Positions 9,798-18,177 of a stretch of DNA of 64,000 bases are shown here, in pieces (position 1 is the stretch's first letter; each line of letters opens with the position of its first letter). The notes below the pieces were generated by a model. The model had not been told where the DNA came from, did not search any database, and saw nothing but the letters and a program-made list of their open reading frames with translations. The translations under genes were made by a program, and so were the position numbers. Origin of the DNA: Cellulosimicrobium protaetiae (lineage in GTDB: Bacteria; Actinomycetota; Actinomycetes; Actinomycetales; Cellulomonadaceae); NCBI RefSeq assembly GCF_009708005.2, contig NZ_CP052757.1:1984001-2048000 (forward strand). Direction: 5' to 3'.

Positions 9798-9861
9798 AGG
9801 CTCCCGTCGCGACGTAGAGCTCCGCGCGCTCTACCTCGCGACCGGAGGCTCTACCTCGCGG
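9789..9861. repeat. GAGGTAGA repeats between convergent stop codons
   Basis: Two plus-sense copies (AGATAGAGGCTCCCGTCGCG, then ACGTAGAGC) face two minus-sense copies (CTACCTCGCGACCGGAGGCT type), giving an imperfect stem of about 26 bp with a 7-nt loop. The TAG of the plus gene (9795-9797) and the TAG of the minus gene (9833-9831) both lie within repeat cores. It looks like a bidirectional terminator built from the repeat. Confidence 0.85.
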
Positions 9862-11087
9862 CTGTCCAGGAGGGTGAGGTAGCGGGAGCGGGTGCGGACG
9901 ACGTCGGCGAGCTGGGTCTCGATGCCGTCGACGAACTCCTCGCGGTAGACGGCATCGACCTGGACGGAGATCGCGTAGTACAGGCCGGTGAAGGTCGCGA
10001 TCGCGACCGAGACGCGCAGGAGGGTCTGCGTCACCACCAGGTCGGCCCCGCCGACCCCGCCACCGCCGGCGAGCGACACCGTCTGGCGCCACGTGCCGCC
10101 GTCGACGTCCCAGAGCGCCATGACCTCGGGTGTGACGGTGAGCGTCCCGAGCGCCATGAAGAACACGCCCATGCCGAGGCTCACGACGAGGACCTGGAGG
10201 AGCTGGCTGCTCGCGATCATCGTCGCGAGGTTCGCCGTCTGGCCCCGGCTGAAGCGCGTCGCGCGCTCGTGACCGGGCAGCCGTGCGGCCGTCTCGGCGA
10301 GCGCCTCGCGCGCCTCGGCGGGGGAGCGCAGGCCGACGAACAGCACGACGAGGAGGGCGAAGAACGCGCCGAGCACGAGGTCCGCGACGCCGTGCGTGCG
10401 GTCGAACACCTGCCACACCTCGGCGTTGTAGAACAGGACGAGCGAGAACACGAGGAGCAGCGGGAGCAGCCGGACGAGCCGCAGGAGCGCGGCCCCGAGC
10501 TCGTCGGTGACGCGCGCCAGACCCCACCACAGCGACGACAGCACGCCGTACCCGACGACGACGCGCACCACCGCGAGCAGGACGAGGTTGCCGACGACGG
10601 TGAGCAGCGCGTCGCCCCACTGGCCGCCGAACACGAGCGGCAGGAGCGCCGGGACGAGCACGAAGAACGCGAGCTCGGGGACGCCGACCGACTGGGGGAG
10701 GGTCGACCACGGCCGCGCGCGCAGCACGTTGAGCCCCGCGTACGCCCCTGCGACGATCGCGGCGCCCCCGAGGAGCGCGAGCGCGTTCGCCCAGGCGGGC
10801 CAGCCGGACCGGACCGCCCCGGTGAGCTCGGCGAGCAGCACGACGAGCAGGAACGGCGCGGATCGGCCGAACACGTCACGGTCGAGCGAGTGGCCCTCGA
10901 CGAGGAGGGGCAGCCCGTTGCGGCGGAAGACGCGCTCGCACCCGGCGATGTCGGGCAGTGCGGGGTCCGGCTCCGGGCCGGGCTGCTCGACGACGCCCGG
11001 ACCGGCCGGCCCGTCGGGCTCGACCGGTCCCGTGCCCGAGGTGGGGCCGGACGGCCCGGGTCGGGACGCGTCGTCGTGCGCGCTCAT
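9831..11087 (-). CDS. Multi-pass membrane protein, function unknown
   Basis: A 418-residue integral membrane protein with no family I can name. About 55 acidic/proline-rich residues precede 8 to 9 predicted membrane helices spread from about residue 70 to 380, among them FLLVVLLAELTGAV, LAFFVLVPALLPLVF and a long LLPLLLVFSLVLF helix. A cytosolic-looking loop near residues 235-275 is rich in Ala/Glu/Arg. ATG at 11087 is preferred because TAGGGT lies 8 nt upstream. The last nine residues (REVEPPVAR) are encoded by the GAGGTAGA repeat, so the natural C-terminus may have been replaced by repeat sequence. Nothing nearby suggests a function. Confidence 0.7.
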   Translation of the reverse strand: MSAHDDASRPGPSGPTSGTGPVEPDGPAGPGVVEQPGPEPDPALPDIAGCERVFRRNGLPLLVEGHSLDRDVFGRSAPFLLVVLLAELTGAVRSGWPAWANALALLGGAAIVAGAYAGLNVLRARPWSTLPQSVGVPELAFFVLVPALLPLVFGGQWGDALLTVVGNLVLLAVVRVVVGYGVLSSLWWGLARVTDELGAALLRLVRLLPLLLVFSLVLFYNAEVWQVFDRTHGVADLVLGAFFALLVVLFVGLRSPAEAREALAETAARLPGHERATRFSRGQTANLATMIASSQLLQVLVVSLGMGVFFMALGTLTVTPEVMALWDVDGGTWRQTVSLAGGGGVGGADLVVTQTLLRVSVAIATFTGLYYAISVQVDAVYREEFVDGIETQLADVVRTRSRYLTLLDSREVEPPVAR

Positions 11088-11140
11088 GCTCGGTGACCCT
11101 ACCGGCCGAGGTGCCACGCCCGACGGACCCTGACGGCCGG

Positions 11141-11238
11141 TTCTCCGAGACCAAGGTTCTACCCGCGCGACCAGGCTTCTGTCTCACGCGACCAAGGTTC
11201 AACCTCGCGCGACCAGGGCTTGCTCGGCGGGCCAGGGG
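11141..11238. repeat. Degenerate GAGGTAGA-type tandem repeats
   Basis: Four to five imperfect units of 20-21 bp (GGTTCTACCCGCGCGACCAG type on the plus strand) run tandemly, with TTCT/TTCA cores at 11141, 11157, 11177 and 11198. Read on the minus strand they are in the sense direction, 3' of the flavoprotein gene that ends at 11261, as in the other copies. They also lie upstream of the membrane-protein gene that starts at 11087. Confidence 0.75.
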
Positions 11239-11260
11239 GTCTCCTTCGTGCGGCCGGGGC

Positions 11261-13015
11261 TCAGGCGAGCTCCGCAGCGAGGGCGCGGCCCGCCACGCGG
11301 CCCGAGTAGAGGCAGCCGCCGAGGAACGTGCCCTCCAGCGCGCGGTGGCCGTGCACGCCGCCGCCGCCGAACCCGGCGGCCTCGCCCGCGGCCCAGAGGC
11401 CCGGCAGCACGGATCCGTCCGCGCGCAGCACGCGCGCGGACGTGTCGGTCCAGAGCCCGCCGAGCGTCTTGCGCGTGAGCACCGAGAGGCGGACGGCGAG
11501 CAGCGGGCCGTCCTTGGGCGTCGTGATCGGCCGCGGCGGCGACACCCGGATGAGCCGGTCGACACGGTAGCGCCGTGCCATCGCGGTCGCGACGACCTGG
11601 GGGTCCTTGCCGAGGCCGGTGCGGACCTGCTCGTCGCGCAGGTGGATCAGCCGGGCGAGGGCGGCGCCGTCCACGTGGCCGCGCGAGCCCGGCGTCGAGT
11701 CGACGAGCGCGTTCATCCCCGCGGCGAGCTCCTCGGGCGTGTCGGCCCAGACGAACTCGGGCGACTGCTCCGCGAACCGCGCGACGGGGCCGACGGCGCG
11801 CGGCAGGACGCGCTGGGCGAGCAGCCTGACGTCCTTGCCGGTGAGGTCGGGGTTCTGCTCCGAGCCGGACAGCGCGAACTCGGACTCCATGATCGCCTTG
11901 TTGAGCACGAACCAGGAGTGGTCGTCGCCGCGCTCGGCGACGTGCTGCAGCGCGCCGAGCGCGTCGAACCCGGGGAATAGGGGCGCGGGCAGCCGGTTGC
12001 CGTCGGCGTCGAGCCACAGCGAGCTCGGGCCGGGCAGGATGCGGATGCCGTGGTCGGTCCAGACGGGGGAGTGGTTCGCGATGCCCTCGGGGTAGTGCCA
12101 CATGCGGTCCTCGTGCACGAGCGCGGCGCCCGCGTCGGCGGCGACGCCGATCATGAGCCCGTCGGTCGAGTCGGGGACGCCGGAGAGCATGCGCGCGGGC
12201 AGCCGGCCCGCCGTCTGGGGCCACCGCGAGCGCACGAGCTCGTGGTTCGCGCCGATCCCGCCCGACGTCACGACGACGGCGCTCGCCGCGATCTCGACCT
12301 CGCCGACGACCTCGCGCGACGACGGTGCGCCGCGCTCGACGTCCGACGGCGCGAGGACCTCCGCGCGCACGCCCGTCACCGCGCCGTCGGTCACGACGAG
12401 CGACGTGACGCGGTGGCGGAACCGCAGGTCGAGCAGCCCGGCGGCGCGGGCGTCGAGCGCGGCGCGCACGAACGGCTCGAGGATCGCGGGACCGGTGCCC
12501 CAGGTGACGTGGAAGCGCGGGACGGAGTTGCCGTGCCCTCCCGCGGCCGTCCCGTCGGCCCCCGAGGTCACCGGGTACCCGCCGCGCTCGGCCCACTGCA
12601 CGAGCGGGAACCACCGCACGCCCTTGTCGTGCAGCCAGCCGCGCATCTCGCCCGCGGCGAAGTCGACGAAGCCGCGCGCCCAGGCGTACCCGTGGCGGTC
12701 GGGGCCCTCACCGCGGTCGGCGCCGGGCGCGAACCGCGCGGACCCGAGCCAGTCGTCGAACGCGAGCTCGGCGGAGTCGGTGACGCCCATGCGCCGCTGC
12801 TCGGGCGAGCCGACGAGGAACAGGCCGCCGAACGACCACCACGCCTGCCCGCCGAGGCTCGCGGCGGGCTCCTGGTCCAGCAGGACGACGCGCCGCCCGG
12901 CCGCGGTGAGCTCGGTCGCCGCGACGAGCCCGGCGAGGCCGGCCCCCACGACGACGACCTCGGGGTTCTCGATCGTTGGGGAGCTGACGGAGGAGTCGAC
13001 CGCGCTGTCACTCAT
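11261..13015 (-). CDS. FAD-binding dehydrogenase (3-ketosteroid dehydrogenase-like family)
   Basis: A 584-residue flavoprotein of the FAD_binding_2 group. The dinucleotide-binding motif VVVVGAGLAGLVAATEL starts near residue 20, with the acidic VLLDQE about 15 residues later. The C-terminal GLWAAGEAAGFGGGGVHGHRALEGT is typical of the family that contains KstD and related FAD-binding dehydrogenases; the GG-rich end closes over the flavin pyrophosphate. The electron acceptor and substrate are unknown. No steroid genes are nearby, so a steroid role should not be assumed. ATG at 13015 is chosen because TACTCT lies 6 nt upstream. etfB-etfA are 2.6 kb away, but a functional link is not shown. Confidence 0.82.
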   Translation of the reverse strand: MSDSAVDSSVSSPTIENPEVVVVGAGLAGLVAATELTAAGRRVVLLDQEPAASLGGQAWWSFGGLFLVGSPEQRRMGVTDSAELAFDDWLGSARFAPGADRGEGPDRHGYAWARGFVDFAAGEMRGWLHDKGVRWFPLVQWAERGGYPVTSGADGTAAGGHGNSVPRFHVTWGTGPAILEPFVRAALDARAAGLLDLRFRHRVTSLVVTDGAVTGVRAEVLAPSDVERGAPSSREVVGEVEIAASAVVVTSGGIGANHELVRSRWPQTAGRLPARMLSGVPDSTDGLMIGVAADAGAALVHEDRMWHYPEGIANHSPVWTDHGIRILPGPSSLWLDADGNRLPAPLFPGFDALGALQHVAERGDDHSWFVLNKAIMESEFALSGSEQNPDLTGKDVRLLAQRVLPRAVGPVARFAEQSPEFVWADTPEELAAGMNALVDSTPGSRGHVDGAALARLIHLRDEQVRTGLGKDPQVVATAMARRYRVDRLIRVSPPRPITTPKDGPLLAVRLSVLTRKTLGGLWTDTSARVLRADGSVLPGLWAAGEAAGFGGGGVHGHRALEGTFLGGCLYSGRVAGRALAAELA

Positions 13016-13078
13016 GCGGGAAGAGTAGAGCACGTGTCCAGCCACCGGCAGGCCCGGGTAGTCGTGCGCGACCACGCC

Positions 13079-13131
13079 TCTACCTCGTGCCACCACGCCT
13101 CTACCTCGTGCGACCGAGCCTCTACCTCGGC
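13079..13131. repeat. Three 21-bp GAGGTAGA repeats at the glgX stop
   Basis: CTA cores lie at 13080, 13101 and 13122, exactly 21 bp apart. Read on the minus strand each gives GAGGTAG in the same frame. The first is the glgX stop codon and the other two are in-frame backup stops. The unit on the plus strand is CTCTACCTCGTGCGACCGAG. Confidence 0.85.
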
Positions 13132-15500
13132 GGGGTGGAGACGTAGACGCGCAGGCTCAGGGCCTCGAGCGCGACGACGTCTCCCGCGCGGGCGGTGCCG
13201 TCACCGTTCGCACGGTCCCGGTCCTCGGGGTGCTCCCAGTCCGAGTCCCACGCGAGGTCCCAGCGCTCGGCGTCCGCGTCCGAGGCGGCGCGCACGCCCG
13301 GCAGCGTGACGTCGACCGGGTCGAGCCCGCCCGCGAGCACCATGAGCACGTCGGCGTCGCCGGGCTCCGGGGCGGTGCGCAGCATCTGCAGCGTCCGGAC
13401 GGCGGGGTCGTGCCAGGCGGAGTGGTCGAGGAGCTCGCCGTCGGCGTCGAACCACACGAGGTCGGGCACGCCCACGTCGCTCCCCGGTCCCCGTGCGCCG
13501 GCACCCCCGCCCGAGGAGTCGCTGGGCCGCGGGCGGCCGGTGTAGAACGTGTCGGGGCGCAGCGCGGGGTGCTCGCGCCGCAGGGCGAGCAGGTACCGCG
13601 CCGTCGCGAGCAGGTCCTTGCGCCACGGCGAGAGGTCCCACGACACCCAGGACGTCTCGTCGTCCTGCACGTAGGCGTTGTTGTTGCCGCGCTGCGTCCG
13701 CCCCATCTCGTCGCCCGCGGTGAGCATGGGGGTGCCGGCGGCGAGGACGAGGGTCGCGAGGAGGTTGCGGATCGACCGGCGGCGCAGGGGCGCGATCTCC
13801 ACTCCGATCCCGAGCGCGTCGATTCCCGCGCCCGGCCCCCCGCCCGCCCGCGCGTCGGGTGCCGCGACCGGGCCCTCGAGACCGTGGTTCCAGGAACGGT
13901 TGTCGTCCGTCCCGTCGCGGTTGTCCTCGCCGTTCGCGAAGTTGTGCTTGTGGTCGTACGCGACGAGGTCGGCGAGCGTGAACCCGTCGTGCGCGGTCAC
14001 GTAGCTCACCGACGCGACGGGTCCGCGCAGCAGCGGCGGGTCGGAGTGGCCGAACAGGTCCGCCGACCCCGCGAGGCGGGTCGCGAGGTCGCGCACGCCG
14101 TGGCCGGGCCGCCCGTGGGACGCCTCGCGCGCGTCGGCGAGCCAGAACTGCCGCGCCGCGTCGCGGAACCGGTCGTTCCACTCGGCGAGCGGCGGCGGGA
14201 ACTGGCCGGTCCGCCAGCCGCCGGGTCCCACGTCCCACGGCTCCGCGACGAGCTTGAGCCCGCACAGCACCGGGTCCGTCTGCAGGGCGACGAGGAACGG
14301 GTGGTCGGGGTCGAACCCGGCCGCTCCGCGCCCGAGCGTGACCGCGAGGTCGAACCGGAACCCGTCGACCCCCACGACCTCCGCCCAGTACCGCAGTGAG
14401 TCCAGGGCGGCGCGCACCACGGCCGGGCGCCGGAAGTCGAGCGAGTTGCCCGTCCCGGTGACGTCGGCGAGCCGGGCGGGCGAGCCGCCGTCGTGCAGGT
14501 AGTAGCCGGCGTTGTCCAGCCCGCGCCACGACAGGTGGTACCCGTCGGCGCCGCCTTCGCACGTGTGGTTGTGCACGACGTCGAGCAGCACCTCGATCCC
14601 CGCCTCGTGCAGCAGGTGGACCATGCCGCGGACCTCGTCGAGGACGGCGCCCGGCCCGGCCTCCCGCGCCGCGCGCGTCGCGTACGCGGCGTGGGGCGCG
14701 AAGAACCCGAGCGTCGAGTAGCCCCAGTAGTTGGTGCGGCCGCTCGCGAGCAGGTGCGGCTCCGGCACGTTCGCGTGCACCGGCAGGAGCTCGACCGTCG
14801 TCACGCCGAGCGACCGCAGGTGCTCGATCGTCACCGGGTGCGCGACGCCCGCGTACGTGCCGCGCAGGTGCTCGGGCAGGGCCTCGAGCCGCTGCGTGAG
14901 GCCGCGCACGTGCGCCTCGTAGATCACGGTGTCGCGCCACGGGACGCGCGGCCGGGGCGCCAGGGTCCCGGTCGGCTCGGCGACGACGACCGCGTGCGGC
15001 ACGAACGGCAGCGAGTCGGTCGCGTCCGCCGGGCCGTACGGGTCGCTCCCGACCTGGCCGTGGACCGCCGGGTCGTCGACCAGCTCGCCCACGAGGCCGC
15101 GCGCGTACGGGTCGACGAGCAGCTTCGCGGGGTTGTGCCGCAGCCCGGCCGCGGGCTCCCACGGCCCGTGCGCGCGGAACCCGTAGCGCTGCCCCGGCCG
15201 GACGCCGGGGACGTGGGCGTGCCAGACGCCGTACGCCGGCCCGGCGAGCGGGACGCGGCGCTCGCGGTAGCGGGCCGGGTCGTGGGCGGGCAGCGACGCG
15301 TCGACCACGTCCACGAGGCACAGCTCGACGGCGGTCGCGTGCGACGCGAGGACGGCCACGTCCACGCCGTCGCCCGCGACGCGGACGCCGAGCGGCGGCA
15401 CGAGAGCGTGCCGGTCGACGGGCCCCGTCGGGAGCGGGAGCGCTGCCGGGACGGTGCCGGGGGTCGGTTCGGGGACGGCGGAGGGGCGGGGCACGTGCAC
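13122..15500 (-). CDS. glgX: Glycogen debranching enzyme (isoamylase type)
   Basis: Hydrolyses alpha-1,6 branch points of glycogen or limit dextrin, acting with GlgP. The 792-residue protein has an N-terminal CBM48-like domain (about 20-170) and a GH13_11 barrel with nucleophile D384 in GFRFDLAV, acid/base E420 in LVAEPWD, and SYVTAHDGFTLADLVAYD, which is typical of GlgX. It is longer than the usual 700 or so residues because of Gly/Pro-rich inserts near 565-580 and 675-685. GTG at 15500 is used: CACAAT lies 6 nt upstream, suggesting a leaderless message, and the ATG a few bases upstream is out of frame. The stop codon lies in the 3' repeat array. Confidence 0.9.
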   Translation of the reverse strand: MHVPRPSAVPEPTPGTVPAALPLPTGPVDRHALVPPLGVRVAGDGVDVAVLASHATAVELCLVDVVDASLPAHDPARYRERRVPLAGPAYGVWHAHVPGVRPGQRYGFRAHGPWEPAAGLRHNPAKLLVDPYARGLVGELVDDPAVHGQVGSDPYGPADATDSLPFVPHAVVVAEPTGTLAPRPRVPWRDTVIYEAHVRGLTQRLEALPEHLRGTYAGVAHPVTIEHLRSLGVTTVELLPVHANVPEPHLLASGRTNYWGYSTLGFFAPHAAYATRAAREAGPGAVLDEVRGMVHLLHEAGIEVLLDVVHNHTCEGGADGYHLSWRGLDNAGYYLHDGGSPARLADVTGTGNSLDFRRPAVVRAALDSLRYWAEVVGVDGFRFDLAVTLGRGAAGFDPDHPFLVALQTDPVLCGLKLVAEPWDVGPGGWRTGQFPPPLAEWNDRFRDAARQFWLADAREASHGRPGHGVRDLATRLAGSADLFGHSDPPLLRGPVASVSYVTAHDGFTLADLVAYDHKHNFANGEDNRDGTDDNRSWNHGLEGPVAAPDARAGGGPGAGIDALGIGVEIAPLRRRSIRNLLATLVLAAGTPMLTAGDEMGRTQRGNNNAYVQDDETSWVSWDLSPWRKDLLATARYLLALRREHPALRPDTFYTGRPRPSDSSGGGAGARGPGSDVGVPDLVWFDADGELLDHSAWHDPAVRTLQMLRTAPEPGDADVLMVLAGGLDPVDVTLPGVRAASDADAERWDLAWDSDWEHPEDRDRANGDGTARAGDVVALEALSLRVYVSTPPR

Positions 15501-15611
15501 CCGTCCATTGTGGCGGGTGTCACCGACCCCTCCCGCCGCCCGCCGGTAGGCTTCCCGGAGCGGGCCGGGAACCTCTCCGGCCGACCGCCCAGCGCACAGG
15601 GAGAGCAGCCG

Positions 15612-16427
15612 ATGCGGATCGTCGTCGCCGTGAAGTACGTCCCGGACATCCATGCGGACCGGGGCTTCGAGGGCGGGCGCGTCGTGCGCCGGGCCGACGA
15701 GGGGACGCTCAACGAGCTCGACGAGAACGCGGTCGAGGCCGCGCTGCGCCTCAAGGAGGCGCTGCCGGAGGCGGAGCGCGAGACCAGCGAGGTGATCGTC
15801 CTCACGGTGGCCGGCCCCGACGCCGACGGCGCGGTGCGTCGCTCGTACCAGCTCGGTGCGGACCGCGGCGTGCGCGTGAGCGACGACGCGATCGCGGGCT
15901 CCGACTACTTCGGCACAGCGCGCGTGCTCGCCGCCGCGGTGCGCCGCCTTGCGGACGAGGCCCCGGTGGACCTCGTCGTCACCGGCATGGCCGCGCTCGA
16001 CGGGCTCGGCTCGGTCGTCCCGGCGCTCCTGTCCGCCGAGCTCGACCTGCCGCAGCTCACGCTCGCCGGCAAGCTCGAGGTCGACGGCGAGCCGGGCGCG
16101 CGCACCGCGCGCGTCACGCGCGAGCTCGACGGCGTCGAGGAGGTCCTCGAGGCGCCGCTCCCCGCCGTGGTGTCCGTGACGGACCACGCGAACGACCCGC
16201 GCATGCCCAACTTCAAGCTCATCATGGCGGCGCGCACCCGGCCGGTGGAGGCGTGGAGCCTCGCCGACCTCGGCGTCGACCCGGCGCTCGTCGGGGAGAC
16301 CGGCGCACGCTCGCGCGTGACCGACGCGTCGCCCCGCCCGCCGCGCCCCGACGCCGAGATCGTCGTCGACAAGGGCGAGGGCGGGCGCGCCCTGGCCGAG
16401 TTCCTCATCCGCAACGACCTGGTCTGA
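15612..16427 (+). CDS. etfB: Electron transfer flavoprotein beta subunit
   Basis: The 271-residue small subunit of ETF, which binds AMP and carries electrons from acyl-CoA and other flavin dehydrogenases to the quinone pool through ETF-quinone oxidoreductase. It begins MRIVVAVKYVPD, has the conserved TLNELDENAVEAAL segment near residue 40 and the beta-signature-like GLGSVVPALLSAELDLPQ near 135, and ends with PNFKLIMAARTRPVE. A GGGAG sequence lies 8 nt before ATG, and a -10-like TAGGCT at 15547-15552 may be its promoter. etfA follows 13 bp downstream. No acyl-CoA dehydrogenase or ETF dehydrogenase gene is in the window. Confidence 0.93.
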   Translation: MRIVVAVKYVPDIHADRGFEGGRVVRRADEGTLNELDENAVEAALRLKEALPEAERETSEVIVLTVAGPDADGAVRRSYQLGADRGVRVSDDAIAGSDYFGTARVLAAAVRRLADEAPVDLVVTGMAALDGLGSVVPALLSAELDLPQLTLAGKLEVDGEPGARTARVTRELDGVEEVLEAPLPAVVSVTDHANDPRMPNFKLIMAARTRPVEAWSLADLGVDPALVGETGARSRVTDASPRPPRPDAEIVVDKGEGGRALAEFLIRNDLV

Positions 16428-16440
16428 GAGGCGTCCGCAC

Positions 16441-17448
16441 ATGAGCACCCCCGGGACCCGTACCGTCCTCGTCCTCCTCGACTCCGCCGGCACCGAGCTG
16501 CGCTCGCCCGTGCTGGAGCTGATCACCGTCGGCCGCTCGCTCGGGCGCGTCGAGGCCGTCGCCCTGGAGGCGCCGAGCGTCGACGTGCTCGCCCAGCTCG
16601 GCGCCTACGGCGTCGCACTCGTGCGCCAGGCCGAGCCGTCGTCGGGCGGCGAGGTCGTCACGGGTGACGCCCTGCACCTGACGCCCGTCGTGGCCGAGGT
16701 CCTCGCCGCCGCGACGCGCGCGTCCGACGCGGACGCCGTCCTGCTCACGTCGTCGTTCCCGAACAAGGAGGCCGCCGCGCGCCTCGCGTTCCTCACCGAG
16801 GCCGGCCTCGTCATCGACGCGTCCGCGCTGACCGACGGCGGCACGCACCTCGTCGCGGACAAGCGCGTCTTCGCGGGGTCCTGGGACGTGCGCAGCGAGA
16901 TCGTCACCGACCCCGCCGTGCTCACGCTGCGGGCGAACTCCGTCGTGCCGCAGCCCGCAGAGGTCGCCGTGGCGACCGAGGTCGGCGCGCTGCGCCTCGA
17001 GCTCTCGCCCGCCGCGACCGCGACGCGCGTCGTGTCCCGCACGGTCGACGAGTCGGCCGGCGCGGGTCGCCCGGCGCTCGGCGAGGCCGCGATCGTCGTC
17101 GCCGGGGGCCGCGGCACCAACGGCGACTTCGGCCCCGTCACCGAGCTCGCCGACGCGCTCGGCGCGGCCGTGGGCGCGACGCGCGACGCCGTCTACGAGG
17201 GCTGGCACGACCAGTTCGTCGGGCAGACGGGCGTGACCGTCGCACCCCGCCTGTACATCGGCGCGGGCGTCTCCGGCGCCCCGCACCACCGCGGCGGCAT
17301 GCAGGCGTCGCAGGTCATCGTCGCGGTGAACAACGACCCCGAGTGCCCGCTGTTCGAGATCTCGGACTTCGCGGTCGTCGGCGACCTCGCGGACGTGCTG
17401 CCCCAGGCGGCCGAGGTGCTGCGCGAGCACCGGTCGTCCCAGGGCTAG
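16441..17448 (+). CDS. etfA: Electron transfer flavoprotein alpha subunit
   Basis: The 335-residue FAD-binding subunit of ETF, forming a heterodimer with EtfB. The C-terminal FAD domain shows GRGTNGDFGPVTELADALGA near residue 222, the QTGVTVAPRLYIGAGVSGA segment near 262, and the closing VIVAVNNDPECPLFEISDF. The first 190 residues form the N-terminal nucleotide-fold domain. It is separated from etfB by 13 bp and from the next membrane-protein gene by 7 bp, so the three probably form one transcript. Confidence 0.93.
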   Translation: MSTPGTRTVLVLLDSAGTELRSPVLELITVGRSLGRVEAVALEAPSVDVLAQLGAYGVALVRQAEPSSGGEVVTGDALHLTPVVAEVLAAATRASDADAVLLTSSFPNKEAAARLAFLTEAGLVIDASALTDGGTHLVADKRVFAGSWDVRSEIVTDPAVLTLRANSVVPQPAEVAVATEVGALRLELSPAATATRVVSRTVDESAGAGRPALGEAAIVVAGGRGTNGDFGPVTELADALGAAVGATRDAVYEGWHDQFVGQTGVTVAPRLYIGAGVSGAPHHRGGMQASQVIVAVNNDPECPLFEISDFAVVGDLADVLPQAAEVLREHRSSQG

Positions 17449-17455
17449 GGGCCCG

Positions 17456-17995
17456 ATGGCCTGGTGGGAGGACGAGCGGTCGAACCTCGCCGACCAGCTC
17501 GCGGACTCGAGCCGGCCCGTACGGTCGGCGTCGCCCTACGAGGGCGACCGCTCGGGCGCGTGGGCGGCCCTGCCGTGGTGGCTGCTGCTCGGAGCGGCGG
17601 TCACGGCCGCCGGTGTCGTGGTGCTCCGGCTCGCCGGCACGCTCGCGGGGACGAGCTTCGGCGCGACCGTCCTCGCACTGGGGATCTTCTACCTCAGCCA
17701 GTACGGGGTCCTGGCCTTCTACGCGCTCCAGGCCGGTCGCCTGCGGGACCGGCGCGTCGCGGCCGCGCTCGCGCACGAGCCGCCGCCCGCCCTGACCGAC
17801 CACGACGTGCGGCAGTTCCACGTGCCGTTCCGTCGCTCGTACTCCGGCTCCGCGTCCATCGGGCTCCTGGACCCCGGCGAGGGACCCTCGCCGGCGGCCC
17901 TGCGCGGCGCGCGGGTCGTCGGGGGTCTGTGCATCGCGGTCTTCGTCGTGGGAGCCGTCGTGACGGTCGTCGCCGGCACGGTCGCGCGCACCTGA
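17456..17995 (+). CDS. Small membrane protein, function unknown
   Basis: A 179-residue protein with an acidic N-terminus (MAWWEDERSNLADQL), two helices at about residues 38-60 and 66-92, a cytosolic-looking loop with a tyrosine/serine stretch (FRRSYSGSASIGLLD), and a third helix at about 152-176. I recognise no family. It starts 7 bp after etfA and is probably cotranscribed with it, but nothing in the sequence ties it to electron transfer. Confidence 0.7.
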   Translation: MAWWEDERSNLADQLADSSRPVRSASPYEGDRSGAWAALPWWLLLGAAVTAAGVVVLRLAGTLAGTSFGATVLALGIFYLSQYGVLAFYALQAGRLRDRRVAAALAHEPPPALTDHDVRQFHVPFRRSYSGSASIGLLDPGEGPSPAALRGARVVGGLCIAVFVVGAVVTVVAGTVART

Positions 17996-18071
17996 TGGCG
18001 CCGCCCACCGGTGCGCGAGCACCGGTACGTCCGCACGCTCCCGCTCAGGTGGCGGACAGCCGGTGCCGAGA

Positions 18072-18126
18072 ATTCACCCGGCGTCCTCCGGGTGGTGGCC
18101 GGCCGGTCATCGACCGTTCCTAGCGT
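18072..18126 (+). promoter_or_regulatory. Candidate PHO box and -10 element of the phosphatase gene
   Basis: Four consecutive 11-nt units start at 18072, 18083, 18094 and 18105 (ATTCACCCGGC, GTCCTCCGGGT, GGTGGCCGGCC, GGTCATCGACC). By my count units 1 and 4 match the Streptomyces PhoP direct-repeat consensus (G, G/T, TCAYYYR, G/C) at 9 of 10 positions, and units 2 and 3 at 7 of 10. A -10-like TAGCGT follows at 18121-18126. Location before a PhoX-type phosphatase fits control by phosphate starvation. Confidence 0.5.
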
Positions 18127-18177
18127 CGGGCCGACTCCCCGGTGACGGGGAAGCCCCCCGACCTGTGGAGACGACCG

